From NCBI GenBank assembly GCA_022449455.1, contig JAKUPL010000003.1:62001-126000 (forward strand): a stretch of DNA of 64,000 bases. Reading direction: 5' to 3'. Shown one piece after another: positions 49,215 through 57,916 of the stretch. Positions within the stretch are counted from its first letter, which is position 1; each line of letters begins with the position of its first letter. A program made the translations under genes and the position numbers. The notes below the pieces were generated by a model. It did no database searches, had not been told where the DNA came from, and saw nothing but the letters and a program-made list of their open reading frames with translations. This DNA is from Alcanivorax sp. (GTDB taxonomy: Bacteria; Pseudomonadota; Gammaproteobacteria; Pseudomonadales; Alcanivoracaceae).

Positions 49215-50915
49215 ATGATCCAGCGCGATTGCGATCTCAGTCAGCCAGTGGAAACACTCCACGACAACGAGCAACTGAAGGCTCGCAGCCGTCAACTGCG
49301 CGGCACCATCGCCGATGGCCTGGAGGACACGCTCACCGGAGCGGTGCCCGGCGAGGACCCGCTGCTGATGAAGTTTCACGGTATCTATCAACAGGATGAT
49401 CGGGACCAGCGCGCGGCGCGACGGCGGCGGCATCTGGAGCCGGTGTATCAATTCATGGTACGCCTGCGCATTCCCGGCGGGCTGCTGACCAAACGACAAT
49501 GGTGGGGCATCGACGCCCTGTCGCGCCGCTACGCGGAACGCGGCATCCGTATTACCACCCGGCAGACGGTACAGCTACACGGTGTGCGCAAACGGGCGCT
49601 GCGTGGCCTGATGCAGGATCTGCGCGACATCGGTCTGGACACCATCGCGGCCTGCGGCGATGACAGCCGCGGTGTGGTGTGCGGCGCCAATCCTTTCCTG
49701 TCCCGCGCCCACCGCCGGGTCGCGGAGCTGGCGCGCGTCACCAGCGATCAACTGATCCCGAGAACCCGCGCCTATCCGGAAATCTGGTACCAGGAAGCCA
49801 GTGACCGCCAGGACGATGAGGAACCGCTCTACGGCGCGCTCTACCTGCCCCGCAAGTTCAAGGTCGGGTACGCCCTGCCGCCGGTCAACGACATTGATGT
49901 CTACGGCCAGGATTTGGGGCTGATCGCGGTGGTGGAGAATGGCGAACTGCACGGCTTCAACGTGTGCGTCGGCGGCGGCATGGGGCAGTTGGACAATCGC
50001 AATGACAGTTACCCGCGGCTGGCGCAGGAGATCGGCTTTATCGACGCCGACGACGCACCTAACTTCAGCGAAACGGTGATGTCGATTCAAAGGGACTTCG
50101 GAGACCGGAGAGACCGTCATCGCGCTCGCTTCAAGTACACCCTGGATCGACTGGGCCTGCCCTGGTTTCTTGAAGAGCTGGCGTTGCGCTGGGGACGGCC
50201 GCTGGCGCCGGCACGACCACAGCGCTTTGACCACAATGGCGACCGGCTCGGTTGGCACCGGGGCGACGATGGCCTCTGGCACGCCACGCTCTACATCGAA
50301 AGCGGGCGCATCGACGACCCCCTCAGAGCCCGGATCAGCGGTTTGCTGGAACAGTACGGCGGCCGGCTTCGGCTGACCACCAATCAGAATCTGCAACTCA
50401 CGCACATCGAGGATCACGAGCGGGAGTCGCTTCAATGGCGCCTGGACGACCTCGATCTATCCTGGCGGCTGGCCCCCGACACCCAGGCGGCCCACACCCT
50501 GAGCTGCGTGGCGCTGCCCACCTGCGGCCTGGCGATGGCCGAGGCGGAGCGCTACACCCCTCGCCTGCTGGATCTGTTCCAACGCCTCAAGGGCCAGTAC
50601 GGGCTTGCCGGGGTGCCGATCTCACTGCGTCTGACCGGTTGCCCCAACGGTTGCGCCCGCCCCTATCTGGGTGAAATCGCGCTGACCGGTCGGGCGCCGG
50701 GTCTCTACAACCTCTATCTTGGCGGCAGCTTTCACGGTGATCGTCTCGCCCTTCTCCATGCCGGCAACGTGGACGAAGCCCGCTTTCTGGAACTGCTTGC
50801 GCCGCTGCTCGAACAGTTCGCCCGCCATCGACACGACGACGAGCATTTCGGTGACTTTCTGCTCCGCCGGCAATTGCTCGCCGACCGCCCGGTGTCGCTG
50901 ACTTCTTCTTCCTGA
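49215..50915 (+). CDS. cysI: sulfite reductase hemoprotein beta subunit
   Basis: A 566-residue siroheme/[4Fe-4S] enzyme reducing sulfite to sulfide with six electrons. It has two ferredoxin-like and nitrite/sulfite-reductase repeats, and the cluster cysteines in CVALPTCGLAMAE and TGCPNGCARPY. Eight bases separate it from cysJ. The arrangement is assimilatory (CysJI), not Dsr-type dissimilatory. Confidence 0.95.
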   Translation: MIQRDCDLSQPVETLHDNEQLKARSRQLRGTIADGLEDTLTGAVPGEDPLLMKFHGIYQQDDRDQRAARRRRHLEPVYQFMVRLRIPGGLLTKRQWWGIDALSRRYAERGIRITTRQTVQLHGVRKRALRGLMQDLRDIGLDTIAACGDDSRGVVCGANPFLSRAHRRVAELARVTSDQLIPRTRAYPEIWYQEASDRQDDEEPLYGALYLPRKFKVGYALPPVNDIDVYGQDLGLIAVVENGELHGFNVCVGGGMGQLDNRNDSYPRLAQEIGFIDADDAPNFSETVMSIQRDFGDRRDRHRARFKYTLDRLGLPWFLEELALRWGRPLAPARPQRFDHNGDRLGWHRGDDGLWHATLYIESGRIDDPLRARISGLLEQYGGRLRLTTNQNLQLTHIEDHERESLQWRLDDLDLSWRLAPDTQAAHTLSCVALPTCGLAMAEAERYTPRLLDLFQRLKGQYGLAGVPISLRLTGCPNGCARPYLGEIALTGRAPGLYNLYLGGSFHGDRLALLHAGNVDEARFLELLAPLLEQFARHRHDDEHFGDFLLRRQLLADRPVSLTSSS

Positions 50916-50929
50916 TATCGGAGTTCTCC

Positions 50930-51256
50930 ATGTCCAAATACTTGTTCATTCAAAGTCAGGATCCGTTCACTGAAAGCCGGGCCCGGCATCAGTTTGAACT
51001 GATCGGGCAACTGCACGAGGCCGGCCATGACGTTTCCGTTCTGCTGGTGCAGAACGGCGTAACGCCGGCTCGTCGCGGCGCCCGCGGAGAAGGACTCGAC
51101 CAATTACTGAACCGGGAAGTGTCGATCTACGCCGATGTCTTTTCACTGGAACAGCGGGAACTGGACGAATCCGACCTGAAGGATCGGATCATTGTGTCCG
51201 GCCTGCACATCATCATCGACGCCATGCTGGCGCGCGGCAAAGTCATCTGGCACTGA
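50930..51256 (+). CDS. DsrE-family protein, first of three
   Basis: A 108-residue DsrE/F-fold protein (MSKYLFIQSQDPF, VSVLLVQNGV, then LKDRIIVSGLHIII). It contains no cysteine, so it is probably a structural subunit like DsrF/TusC rather than the sulfur carrier. It lies 14 bp after cysI and ahead of two more DsrE-like genes. Confidence 0.82.
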   Translation: MSKYLFIQSQDPFTESRARHQFELIGQLHEAGHDVSVLLVQNGVTPARRGARGEGLDQLLNREVSIYADVFSLEQRELDESDLKDRIIVSGLHIIIDAMLARGKVIWH

Positions 51257-51273
51257 ACCAACGGAGAGCGAAA

Positions 51274-51687
51274 ATGAGTCATGACCGTATCCTGACCTTT
51301 GCTTTCATGGAGCCGCCCTTTGAAAGCGAACGCACGATCACCTTCTTCCGGCTTCTCGATGCTGCCCTGGATCGGGACGTGGACGTCCGGGTGTTCGCCT
51401 ACGAGGGCGCGGTAGCGCTGGCTTTCGCCCATCAGCAGCCGCACGGCAACGCCATGCATGGCCGCGATAGCGGCGAGGAAGCCCACCCTCTCACCAAGGA
51501 CTGGATCCGGGCCCTGCAGGAGAAAGCAAAGGCAAAAAGGATCGGCTTCGAGTGGATCAACTGCGGCTTGTGCGTGGACGAGCGCGGTGTCAACGACGTT
51601 ATCGACGGCTGTGGCCGTGGCGGTCCGCCTGACCTGTGGCGCTACGCAAGCGAGGCACGCAACACCCTGACCATTGGCACGAGGTAA
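51274..51687 (+). CDS. DsrE/TusD-like sulfur carrier, second of three
   Basis: A 137-residue DsrE-fold protein with INCGLCVDERGV near residues 94-105. The position of its second cysteine relative to the R-G-V matches the active cysteine of DsrE/TusD, which carries persulfide. A third cysteine follows in DGCGRGG. It is the likely catalytic member of the three. Confidence 0.82.
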   Translation: MSHDRILTFAFMEPPFESERTITFFRLLDAALDRDVDVRVFAYEGAVALAFAHQQPHGNAMHGRDSGEEAHPLTKDWIRALQEKAKAKRIGFEWINCGLCVDERGVNDVIDGCGRGGPPDLWRYASEARNTLTIGTR

Positions 51688-51689
51688 TC

Positions 51690-52070
51690 ATGAACGTACT
51701 GCAGGTGATCGATCAGGCCTACCGCACCACCACCGAGGAACAGGACGACACCATTCTGTGGCTGACCCGCTCGATGCGTGGCGCCGGTGGCGATCTGACG
51801 GTGCTGCTCAGTGGCCATGCCGTGCATTACGCGGTGCTGCGCCGTCGGCAGCCGGCGCTGACGTTGGGCCAGTGGCGGCAGACCCAACCGGCGGAGCTGC
51901 CCCGCGATATCGCCGAGCTGGTCGCGAGCGGCGTGCCGGTTTACGCGGTTCAGGAGGATCTGGAAGAGCGCGGTCTCGGCCAATTGCCTTTACAAGGGGG
52001 TGTCCGTCCCATCGCTCGTCATGCGCTGCCGGGGCTGTACGAACAAGTGGACCAAGTCTGGCAATGGTAG
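51690..52070 (+). CDS. DsrE-like/TusB-like protein, third of three
   Basis: A 126-residue protein with DsrE-fold features (MNVLQVIDQAYRT, GGDLTVLLSGHAVHYAVL, VPVYAVQEDLEERGL) and no cysteine. Assignment rests on short motifs and position. The start at 51690 has GAGG upstream. Its end overlaps the next gene by 7 bp. The three proteins could form a TusBCD/DsrEFH-like heterohexamer. Confidence 0.72.
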   Translation: MNVLQVIDQAYRTTTEEQDDTILWLTRSMRGAGGDLTVLLSGHAVHYAVLRRRQPALTLGQWRQTQPAELPRDIAELVASGVPVYAVQEDLEERGLGQLPLQGGVRPIARHALPGLYEQVDQVWQW

Positions 52071-53065
52071 GCCCTTCACTGCACAGGCCCCTGTGCGATC
52101 TGCTGGGATGTCGCTGGCCGATCCTTCTGGCCGGGATGGGCGGAGTGGCCCGGTACCGGCTGGCCGCCGCCGTGTCCCGAGCCGGGGGCTTCGGTGTGCT
52201 GGGCATGGTCCGTGAGCCGGCCCAGCGCATCCGGGCCGAGGTCCAGGCGCTGCGAAATGCCGGCATCGAGCGCTTCGCCGTCAATCTGATTCCCGCCGCG
52301 ACGGACTCCGCGCGACTGGACGAACAGGTCGCTGCCTGCCTGGACCTGCAGGTGCCGTGGGTAGTGCTGTTCTGGGACGTGGATACCGTGCTGGTGCGCC
52401 GGCTGAAAGCAGCCGGGCTGGGCGTTATTCACCAAATCGGAGGTCGCGCCGATGCCGAAGAGGCCGTGAGCGCCGGCGCCGACATTCTGATCGCTCAGGG
52501 CCTGGAAGCCGGCGGTCATGTGCGCGGCACCATGACCACTTTCGGTCTGCTCACCGAGCTGGTGCCGTGGAGCCCGGTGCCACTGGTCGCCTCCGGCGGC
52601 ATCGGCGGCGGACGGGGGCTGGCGGCCGCGCTTGCGCTCGGTGCCCAGGGGGCAAGCCTGGGCAGCGCGTTTTTGGCCACCCACGAAGCCAATGCCCACG
52701 ACCACCACAAACTTCGTCTGATCAAGGCCCGGGGCGAGGACACCGTGCGTACCCGCCTGTTCGACCGCAACTGGCACGAGGCCGCGCCAGTGCGGGTACT
52801 GAACAACCGGGTCACCCGGGGTGAGTACGACGATTTGAAACGCAACGGAATCAGCGAGATCATCGGCGAACAGGACGGTCAGCCGGTCTATCTGTTTTCC
52901 ACCGACTCGCCGCTCGCCGACGCCACCGGCGAGCTCGACGACATGGCGCTGTACGCCGGCCAGTCGTGCGGCACCATCAACCGGATCGACACCGCCGGCG
53001 AGCGTGTCGAACAGATTGTTCGGGAGGCTCTCGCCACTATTCGCCGACTTCAGCCGGCGCTCTGA
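52064..53065 (+). CDS. nitronate monooxygenase/2-nitropropane dioxygenase-like flavoprotein
   Basis: A 333-residue FMN TIM-barrel protein with PILLAGMGGVARYRLAAAV, HQIGGRADAEEAV, the NMO family motif GLEAGGHVRG and VASGGIGGGRGLAAAL. It overlaps the third DsrE-like gene, so it is in the same operon. The oxidised substrate is unknown; a link to sulfur or nitro compounds is inferred from neighbours only. Confidence 0.85.
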   Translation: MVGPSLHRPLCDLLGCRWPILLAGMGGVARYRLAAAVSRAGGFGVLGMVREPAQRIRAEVQALRNAGIERFAVNLIPAATDSARLDEQVAACLDLQVPWVVLFWDVDTVLVRRLKAAGLGVIHQIGGRADAEEAVSAGADILIAQGLEAGGHVRGTMTTFGLLTELVPWSPVPLVASGGIGGGRGLAAALALGAQGASLGSAFLATHEANAHDHHKLRLIKARGEDTVRTRLFDRNWHEAAPVRVLNNRVTRGEYDDLKRNGISEIIGEQDGQPVYLFSTDSPLADATGELDDMALYAGQSCGTINRIDTAGERVEQIVREALATIRRLQPAL

Positions 53066-53094
53066 TATCCCGCTACTGTGTATCAGGAGATCCC

Positions 53095-53457
53095 ATGAAA
53101 CAGCCCTCTCGCATTCAGTGCAAACGTGTCCAGGATCCGGCGGAACCGTCTGACGGCTACCGCGTGCTGGTGGACCGGATCTGGCCCCGCGGCATCAAAA
53201 AAGAGGTCCTGAAAGCCGACGATTGGCGCAAGAACCTGGCGCCCTCCACCGAGCTGCGCAAATGGTTTGGCCACGATCCGGCCCGCTGGGCGGCGTTCTA
53301 CCAGAAATTCCACGCCGAACTGCGCCAGCGACCGGAACAGGTGGACAGCCTGCTCGCCGCCTGCGACGGCCAGGTGCTGACCCTGCTGTTCGCCGCCCGC
53401 GACCGCGAGCACAACAACGCGGAGGCGCTGCGCATGTTTCTTCTGGACCACGAGTAG
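53095..53457 (+). CDS. DUF488 family protein
   Basis: A 120-residue DUF488 protein (KRVQDPAEPSDGYRVLVDRIWPRGIKKE, given in two parts: residues 8-24 and 25-35; then WRKNLAPSTELRKWF and LLFAARDREHNNA). Function unknown; members are often near stress and heme genes. A strong AGGAGA precedes the ATG. It is probably the last gene of the cysJI operon. Confidence 0.9.
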   Translation: MKQPSRIQCKRVQDPAEPSDGYRVLVDRIWPRGIKKEVLKADDWRKNLAPSTELRKWFGHDPARWAAFYQKFHAELRQRPEQVDSLLAACDGQVLTLLFAARDREHNNAEALRMFLLDHE

Positions 53458-53587
53458 CATCCGTCCCGAATCAGACTCAAAGGTAAATTCGCCAACCCGG
53501 GGACAGAAATCCATCGCGCCCGGCAAGGCATCGCCGTGGCCGGCGACCGACACTAGGGCTCTCGGATAAGAGAGTAAAGAGTCCTGG

Positions 53588-56578
53588 ATGAGCGATCACA
53601 GCACCGAGACCCGCGCCGATGGCAGTCACATCGGCCGGTCCCAGACCCGTTTCGAGGATCAGGCCCTGCTGCGTGGCCTGGGCCGATACGCCGACGACCT
53701 GGCGACGCCGCCGGGCACCCTGCACGCCGCCGTCGTGCGCTCCCCCCATGCCCATGCCCGGGTGCTGTCCGTGGACGTCTCCGAGGCGCTCGCCCTCAAG
53801 GGCGTGCGCGCGGTGCTCACCGGCGAGGACGTGAAGCGCTGGGCCCATCCGTTCCCGGTGGGGGTGCGCGGCGCGCCCATGGAGCACTGGTGCCTGGCGG
53901 TGGACAAGGTGCGCTATGTGGGCGAGCCGGTGTGCGTGGTGATCGCCGAGGACCGCTACCGGGCGGAAGACGCCCTGGATCTGGTGCGCGTGCAATACGA
54001 GCCGCTGAAACCGGTGATCGATCCGGAGAAAGCCGCCGCCGAGGACGCGCCGGTGCTGCACGACGCGGTGGGCGGCAACGTGGTCAACGAACGCCACTTC
54101 CGCTACGGCGACCCGGACCAGGCGTTCGAGGACGCCGACCACCGGGTCTCCATCAAGGTGCGTTTTCCACGCAACTCCTGCACCCCGATCGAATGCTATG
54201 TGGTGGTGGGCCAGTATCAGCCGGCCACCGGCGTGTACGACATCCTCTCCAATTTTCAGGGCCCCTATGCGCTGCATTCGGTGATGGCGCGGGCGCTGAA
54301 CGTGACCAGCAACCGGCTGCGGCTGCGCACGCCGCCGGATTCCGGTGGCAGCTTCGGCATCAAGCAGGGCGTGCTTACCTATGTGGTGCTGATGGGGCTG
54401 GCGGCGCGCAAGGCCGGCGCCCCGGTGAAATGGGTGGAAGACCGGCTTGAGCATCTGCAGGCCTCCTCCAGCGCCACCAACCGGGTGGCGGACATGGAGG
54501 CGGCGGTGGACGCGGACGGCCGCGTCACCGCCCTGCGCTACGACCAGATCGACGACTGCGGCGGCTATTTGCGCGCGCCGGAGCCGGCCACCTTCTATCG
54601 CATGCACGGCAACCTGACCGGCGCCTACGGCATCCGCAACCTGGCGGTGCGCAACCGGGTGGTGCTCACCAACAAACTGCCCAGCGGCCTGAACCGGGGC
54701 TTCGGCGGCGGCCAGATGTACTTCGCCCTGGAGCGCCTGATGCACCAGGTGGCCCGGCAGCTGAACCTGGACCCGCTGGAAGTGATGCGCCGCAACCTGG
54801 TGCCGGCGGACGCCTTCCCCTACCGCACCGCCTCCGGGGCGCTGCTGGACTCCGGGAAATACGCCGACACCGTGGACCTGGCCCTGCGCGATGGCGGCTA
54901 TCAGGAACTGATTCAACGCCGCGACCGGGCCCGCGCCGAGGGCAAACTGTACGGCGTGGGCCTGTGCGCGGTGGTGGAGCCGTCGATCTCCAATATGGGC
55001 TACATCACCACCGCCCTGACGCCGGAACAGCGCCGCAAGGCGGGGCCGAAGAACGGCGCGGTGAGCACCGCCACCATCGGCATCGATCCGCTCGGCGGCA
55101 TCACCGTGCACGTGTCCTCCACACCCCAGGGCCAGGGCCACCAGACCGTGGTCGCCCAGGTAGTGGCCGAGGTGCTCGGCGTGGACCCGGCCAGCATCCT
55201 GGTCAATGTGGAGCTGGACACCGGCAAGGACCCCTGGTCGATCGCCTCGGGCAACTATTCCAGCCGCTTCGCCGGCGCCGTGGCCGGCGCCGTGCACAAG
55301 GCAGCGCTGCAGGTGCGCGCGCGGCTGGCGAACATCGCGGCGACGATGTGGGAGGCCGACGCCGAGCGGGTGCGCTTCGCCGGCGGCAAAGTGTTTATCG
55401 AGGACGGGCCGAGCCTGGGCTTCCATCGCGTCGCCGGCACCGCCCACTGGTCCCCCGCCCTGCTGCCGGACAATGAAAGCGGCGGCCTGCGCGAAACCGC
55501 GTTCTGGACGCCGCCGCAGCTGGAAGCCCCGGACGACGACGACCACATCAACAGCTCGCTGTGCCACGGCTTTATCTTCGATTACTGCGGTGTGGAGATC
55601 GACCGGGTCACCGGCGAGGTGCACATCGACCGCTACGTGACCTGCCACGACGCCGGCCGCCTGCTGAACCCGATGCTGGTGGACGGCCAGATCCGCGGCG
55701 GCTTCACCCAGGCCCTGGGCGTGGCGCTGATGGAAGAGTTCGCCTACGGCGAGGACGGCAGCTTCCTGTCCGGCACCCTGGCGGACTATCTGCTGCCCAC
55801 CGCCCCGGAAGCGGTGGAACCGCTGATCCTGCACACCGAAACGCCCTCCCCGTTCACCCCTCTGGGCGCCAAGGGCATGGGCGAAGGCAACAACATGAGC
55901 ACGCCGGTGTGCATCGCCAACGCGGTGGCCGACGCCCTGGGCCGCGACGACATTCAATTGCCGCTGACCCCGTCCCGGGTGCGCGGCCTGATCGGCATCG
56001 ACGAGCCGCCGGCGCCGGAGGGGCTGGAGCCGTTGGCCGCGCCGCGCGCCGGCGGGCCTGCCCTGCAGGCGCGCGACTCGGTGGTGGTGCCGGCGTCGCC
56101 GCAAACCGTCTACGACACCGTGCTCGACCCGGAAACCCTGCGCGCCATCATTCCCGGCTGCCATGCCCTGGAGCTGGAAGGCGAAAACCAGTACCGCGCC
56201 GACGTCACCGTGGGCGTGGGCATGATCAAGGCGCGCTTCGCCGCCCGGGTCCGTCTCAGCGACCTGGACCCGCCCCACTCCCTGCGGCTGTCCGGCTCCG
56301 GCGATAGCGCCATGGGTTCCGCCTCCGGCAGCGCCCACGTGACGCTGGTGGAACTGGACAACGGCCACACCCGCCTGGAGTACGTCTACGAAGTGGACGT
56401 GGGCGGCAAGATCGCGGCGGTGGGCGGCCGCATGCTGCAAAGCGCCTCGAAAATCATTATCGGCCAGGTGTTCAACCGGCTCGCCCAGCGCCTCACCGGC
56501 AAGCCGGTGGGCGGCGGCCTCTGGCAACGGCTGCGCGCGCTGATCGCGCGGCTGCTCGGCAAGGGAGACGCATCATGA
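53588..56578 (+). CDS. hmfA: 2-furoyl-CoA dehydrogenase-type large subunit with fused CoxG domain
   Basis: A 996-residue molybdenum hydroxylase large subunit (xanthine dehydrogenase/CoxL family). The molybdopterin domains show NRGFGGGQMYF, STPQGQGHQTVVAQ and the catalytic glutamate in GAKGMGEGNN. It lacks the CO-dehydrogenase active-site loop with cysteine. A C-terminal domain (about 830-975) is a SRPBCC/CoxG-like module (PASPQTVYDTVLDPE, then PGCHALE). Gene order large-FAD-FeS-ligase-hydratase matches hmfABCDE, which hydroxylates 2-furoyl-CoA. Another aromatic-acyl-CoA substrate is possible. Confidence 0.8.
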   Translation: MSDHSTETRADGSHIGRSQTRFEDQALLRGLGRYADDLATPPGTLHAAVVRSPHAHARVLSVDVSEALALKGVRAVLTGEDVKRWAHPFPVGVRGAPMEHWCLAVDKVRYVGEPVCVVIAEDRYRAEDALDLVRVQYEPLKPVIDPEKAAAEDAPVLHDAVGGNVVNERHFRYGDPDQAFEDADHRVSIKVRFPRNSCTPIECYVVVGQYQPATGVYDILSNFQGPYALHSVMARALNVTSNRLRLRTPPDSGGSFGIKQGVLTYVVLMGLAARKAGAPVKWVEDRLEHLQASSSATNRVADMEAAVDADGRVTALRYDQIDDCGGYLRAPEPATFYRMHGNLTGAYGIRNLAVRNRVVLTNKLPSGLNRGFGGGQMYFALERLMHQVARQLNLDPLEVMRRNLVPADAFPYRTASGALLDSGKYADTVDLALRDGGYQELIQRRDRARAEGKLYGVGLCAVVEPSISNMGYITTALTPEQRRKAGPKNGAVSTATIGIDPLGGITVHVSSTPQGQGHQTVVAQVVAEVLGVDPASILVNVELDTGKDPWSIASGNYSSRFAGAVAGAVHKAALQVRARLANIAATMWEADAERVRFAGGKVFIEDGPSLGFHRVAGTAHWSPALLPDNESGGLRETAFWTPPQLEAPDDDDHINSSLCHGFIFDYCGVEIDRVTGEVHIDRYVTCHDAGRLLNPMLVDGQIRGGFTQALGVALMEEFAYGEDGSFLSGTLADYLLPTAPEAVEPLILHTETPSPFTPLGAKGMGEGNNMSTPVCIANAVADALGRDDIQLPLTPSRVRGLIGIDEPPAPEGLEPLAAPRAGGPALQARDSVVVPASPQTVYDTVLDPETLRAIIPGCHALELEGENQYRADVTVGVGMIKARFAARVRLSDLDPPHSLRLSGSGDSAMGSASGSAHVTLVELDNGHTRLEYVYEVDVGGKIAAVGGRMLQSASKIIIGQVFNRLAQRLTGKPVGGGLWQRLRALIARLLGKGDAS

Positions 56579-57402
56579 AGGCGGCGTCGTTCGATTACGT
56601 GCGCGCTTCCAGCAAAAAGGAAGTGCTGCAGTTGCTCCACGAACACGGCGAGGACGCCCGGATACTGGCCGGCGGCCAGTCCCTGATGGCCACCCTCAAT
56701 ATGCGGCTCACTCAGCCCAAGGTGGTGATCGACATCAACCGGGTGGAGGAACTCAACCGGATCCGCAACGAAAGCGGTTATCTGGCGGTGGGCGCGGCGG
56801 TGCGCCAGGTGCAGCTCACCGACCGCGCCGAGCTGGCCCGGGAAGTGCCCCTGCTGGCCAAGGCGCTGCCCTGGATCGGCCACTTCCAGACCCGCAACCG
56901 GGGCACCGTGTGCGGCTCCGTGGCCCATGCCGATCCCAGCGCGGAGATTCCGCTGTGCCTGGTGACCCTGGGCGGCAGCGTGGTGTTGGAATCGCTGAAG
57001 GGCAAACGCCGGGAAGTGCCGGCGGCGGAGTTCTTCCAGGGCCTGTTGACCACCGACCGCCAGCCCAAGGAATTGATCAGCGAGGTGCGCTTCCCGCTGG
57101 CGCAGGACGGCACCGACTACCGCTTCCAGGAAATCGCCATGCGCCATGGCGACTTCGCCCTGGTGGCGCTGGCGCTGTGCCTGCGCGCCGACGGCGCCCA
57201 TCTGGGCGTGGGCGGCGTGGCCGACCGACCGGTGGCGCAAACGCTGCCCTTGGGCGACGAGCTGCCGGCCGCGCTCAACACCCTGGCCTGGTCGCTGGGC
57301 GCCCAGGACGACGTTCATGCCTCCGCGGCCTACCGGCGCCAGCTGGTCCGCGAACTGGGCCAGCGACTGATCGAGGAGCCTTCCCATGCACGCCCCCGCT
57401 GA
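56575..57402 (+). CDS. hmfB: 2-furoyl-CoA dehydrogenase-type FAD subunit
   Basis: A 275-residue FAD-binding subunit (CoxM type). FAD motifs are ILAGGQSLMATLNMR near residue 30 and TVCGSVAHADPSAEIP near 110. It lacks the [4Fe-4S] insert of 4-hydroxybenzoyl-CoA reductase, arguing against that enzyme. The ATG overlaps the hmfA stop, and the end overlaps hmfC by 17 bp, so the three subunits are tightly coupled. Confidence 0.85.
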   Translation: MKAASFDYVRASSKKEVLQLLHEHGEDARILAGGQSLMATLNMRLTQPKVVIDINRVEELNRIRNESGYLAVGAAVRQVQLTDRAELAREVPLLAKALPWIGHFQTRNRGTVCGSVAHADPSAEIPLCLVTLGGSVVLESLKGKRREVPAAEFFQGLLTTDRQPKELISEVRFPLAQDGTDYRFQEIAMRHGDFALVALALCLRADGAHLGVGGVADRPVAQTLPLGDELPAALNTLAWSLGAQDDVHASAAYRRQLVRELGQRLIEEPSHARPR

Positions 57403-57916
57403 ACAGCGCAGTGAGATTGAACTGGAACTGAACGGCGAAACCCGCCACGGACGCACCGAGCCGCGCACCCAGCTGTGCGACTTTCTGCGCCACGATCTGG
57501 GCGCCACCGGCGTGCACGTGGGCTGCGAGCACGGCGTGTGCGGCGCCTGCACGGTGCTGGTGGACGGCGTCGCCTCGCGCTCCTGCCTGATGCTCGCGGT
57601 GCAGGCGGACGGACGCCGCATCGACACCGTGGAATCGCTGGCCCGGGACGACGTGATGAACGACCTGCAGCAGGCCTTCAGCCGTCATCACGCCCTGCAA
57701 TGTGGCTTCTGCACCAGCGGCATCCTGATGTCCTGCGTGGAATTTCTGCAACGGGTACCGACCCCGGATGAAGCGCAGGTGCGCGACATGCTGTCCGGGC
57801 ATCTGTGCCGTTGCACCGGCTATACCGGCATCGTGCGCGCGGTGCTGGAAGTGGCCGGCCAACGCCAAAGCGGCGAATCACAACAAAATGCTTCGGAGAA
57901 CCCCAACGATGTTTGA
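57386..57916 (+). CDS. hmfC: 2-furoyl-CoA dehydrogenase-type [2Fe-2S] subunit
   Basis: A 176-residue ferredoxin-like subunit with both cluster motifs: CEHGVCGACTVL (plant-type) and CGFCTSGILMSC with CRCTGYTGI. It transfers electrons from molybdenum to the FAD subunit. Length is normal for CoxS-type proteins. Confidence 0.88.
   Translation: MHAPAEQRSEIELELNGETRHGRTEPRTQLCDFLRHDLGATGVHVGCEHGVCGACTVLVDGVASRSCLMLAVQADGRRIDTVESLARDDVMNDLQQAFSRHHALQCGFCTSGILMSCVEFLQRVPTPDEAQVRDMLSGHLCRCTGYTGIVRAVLEVAGQRQSGESQQNASENPNDV

Noticed and set aside
53588-57916. Aerobic carbon monoxide dehydrogenase (coxLMS)
   Set aside because: The large subunit lacks the cysteine active-site loop of form I enzymes, and the downstream ligase, crotonase and acid transporters fit an acyl-CoA substrate.
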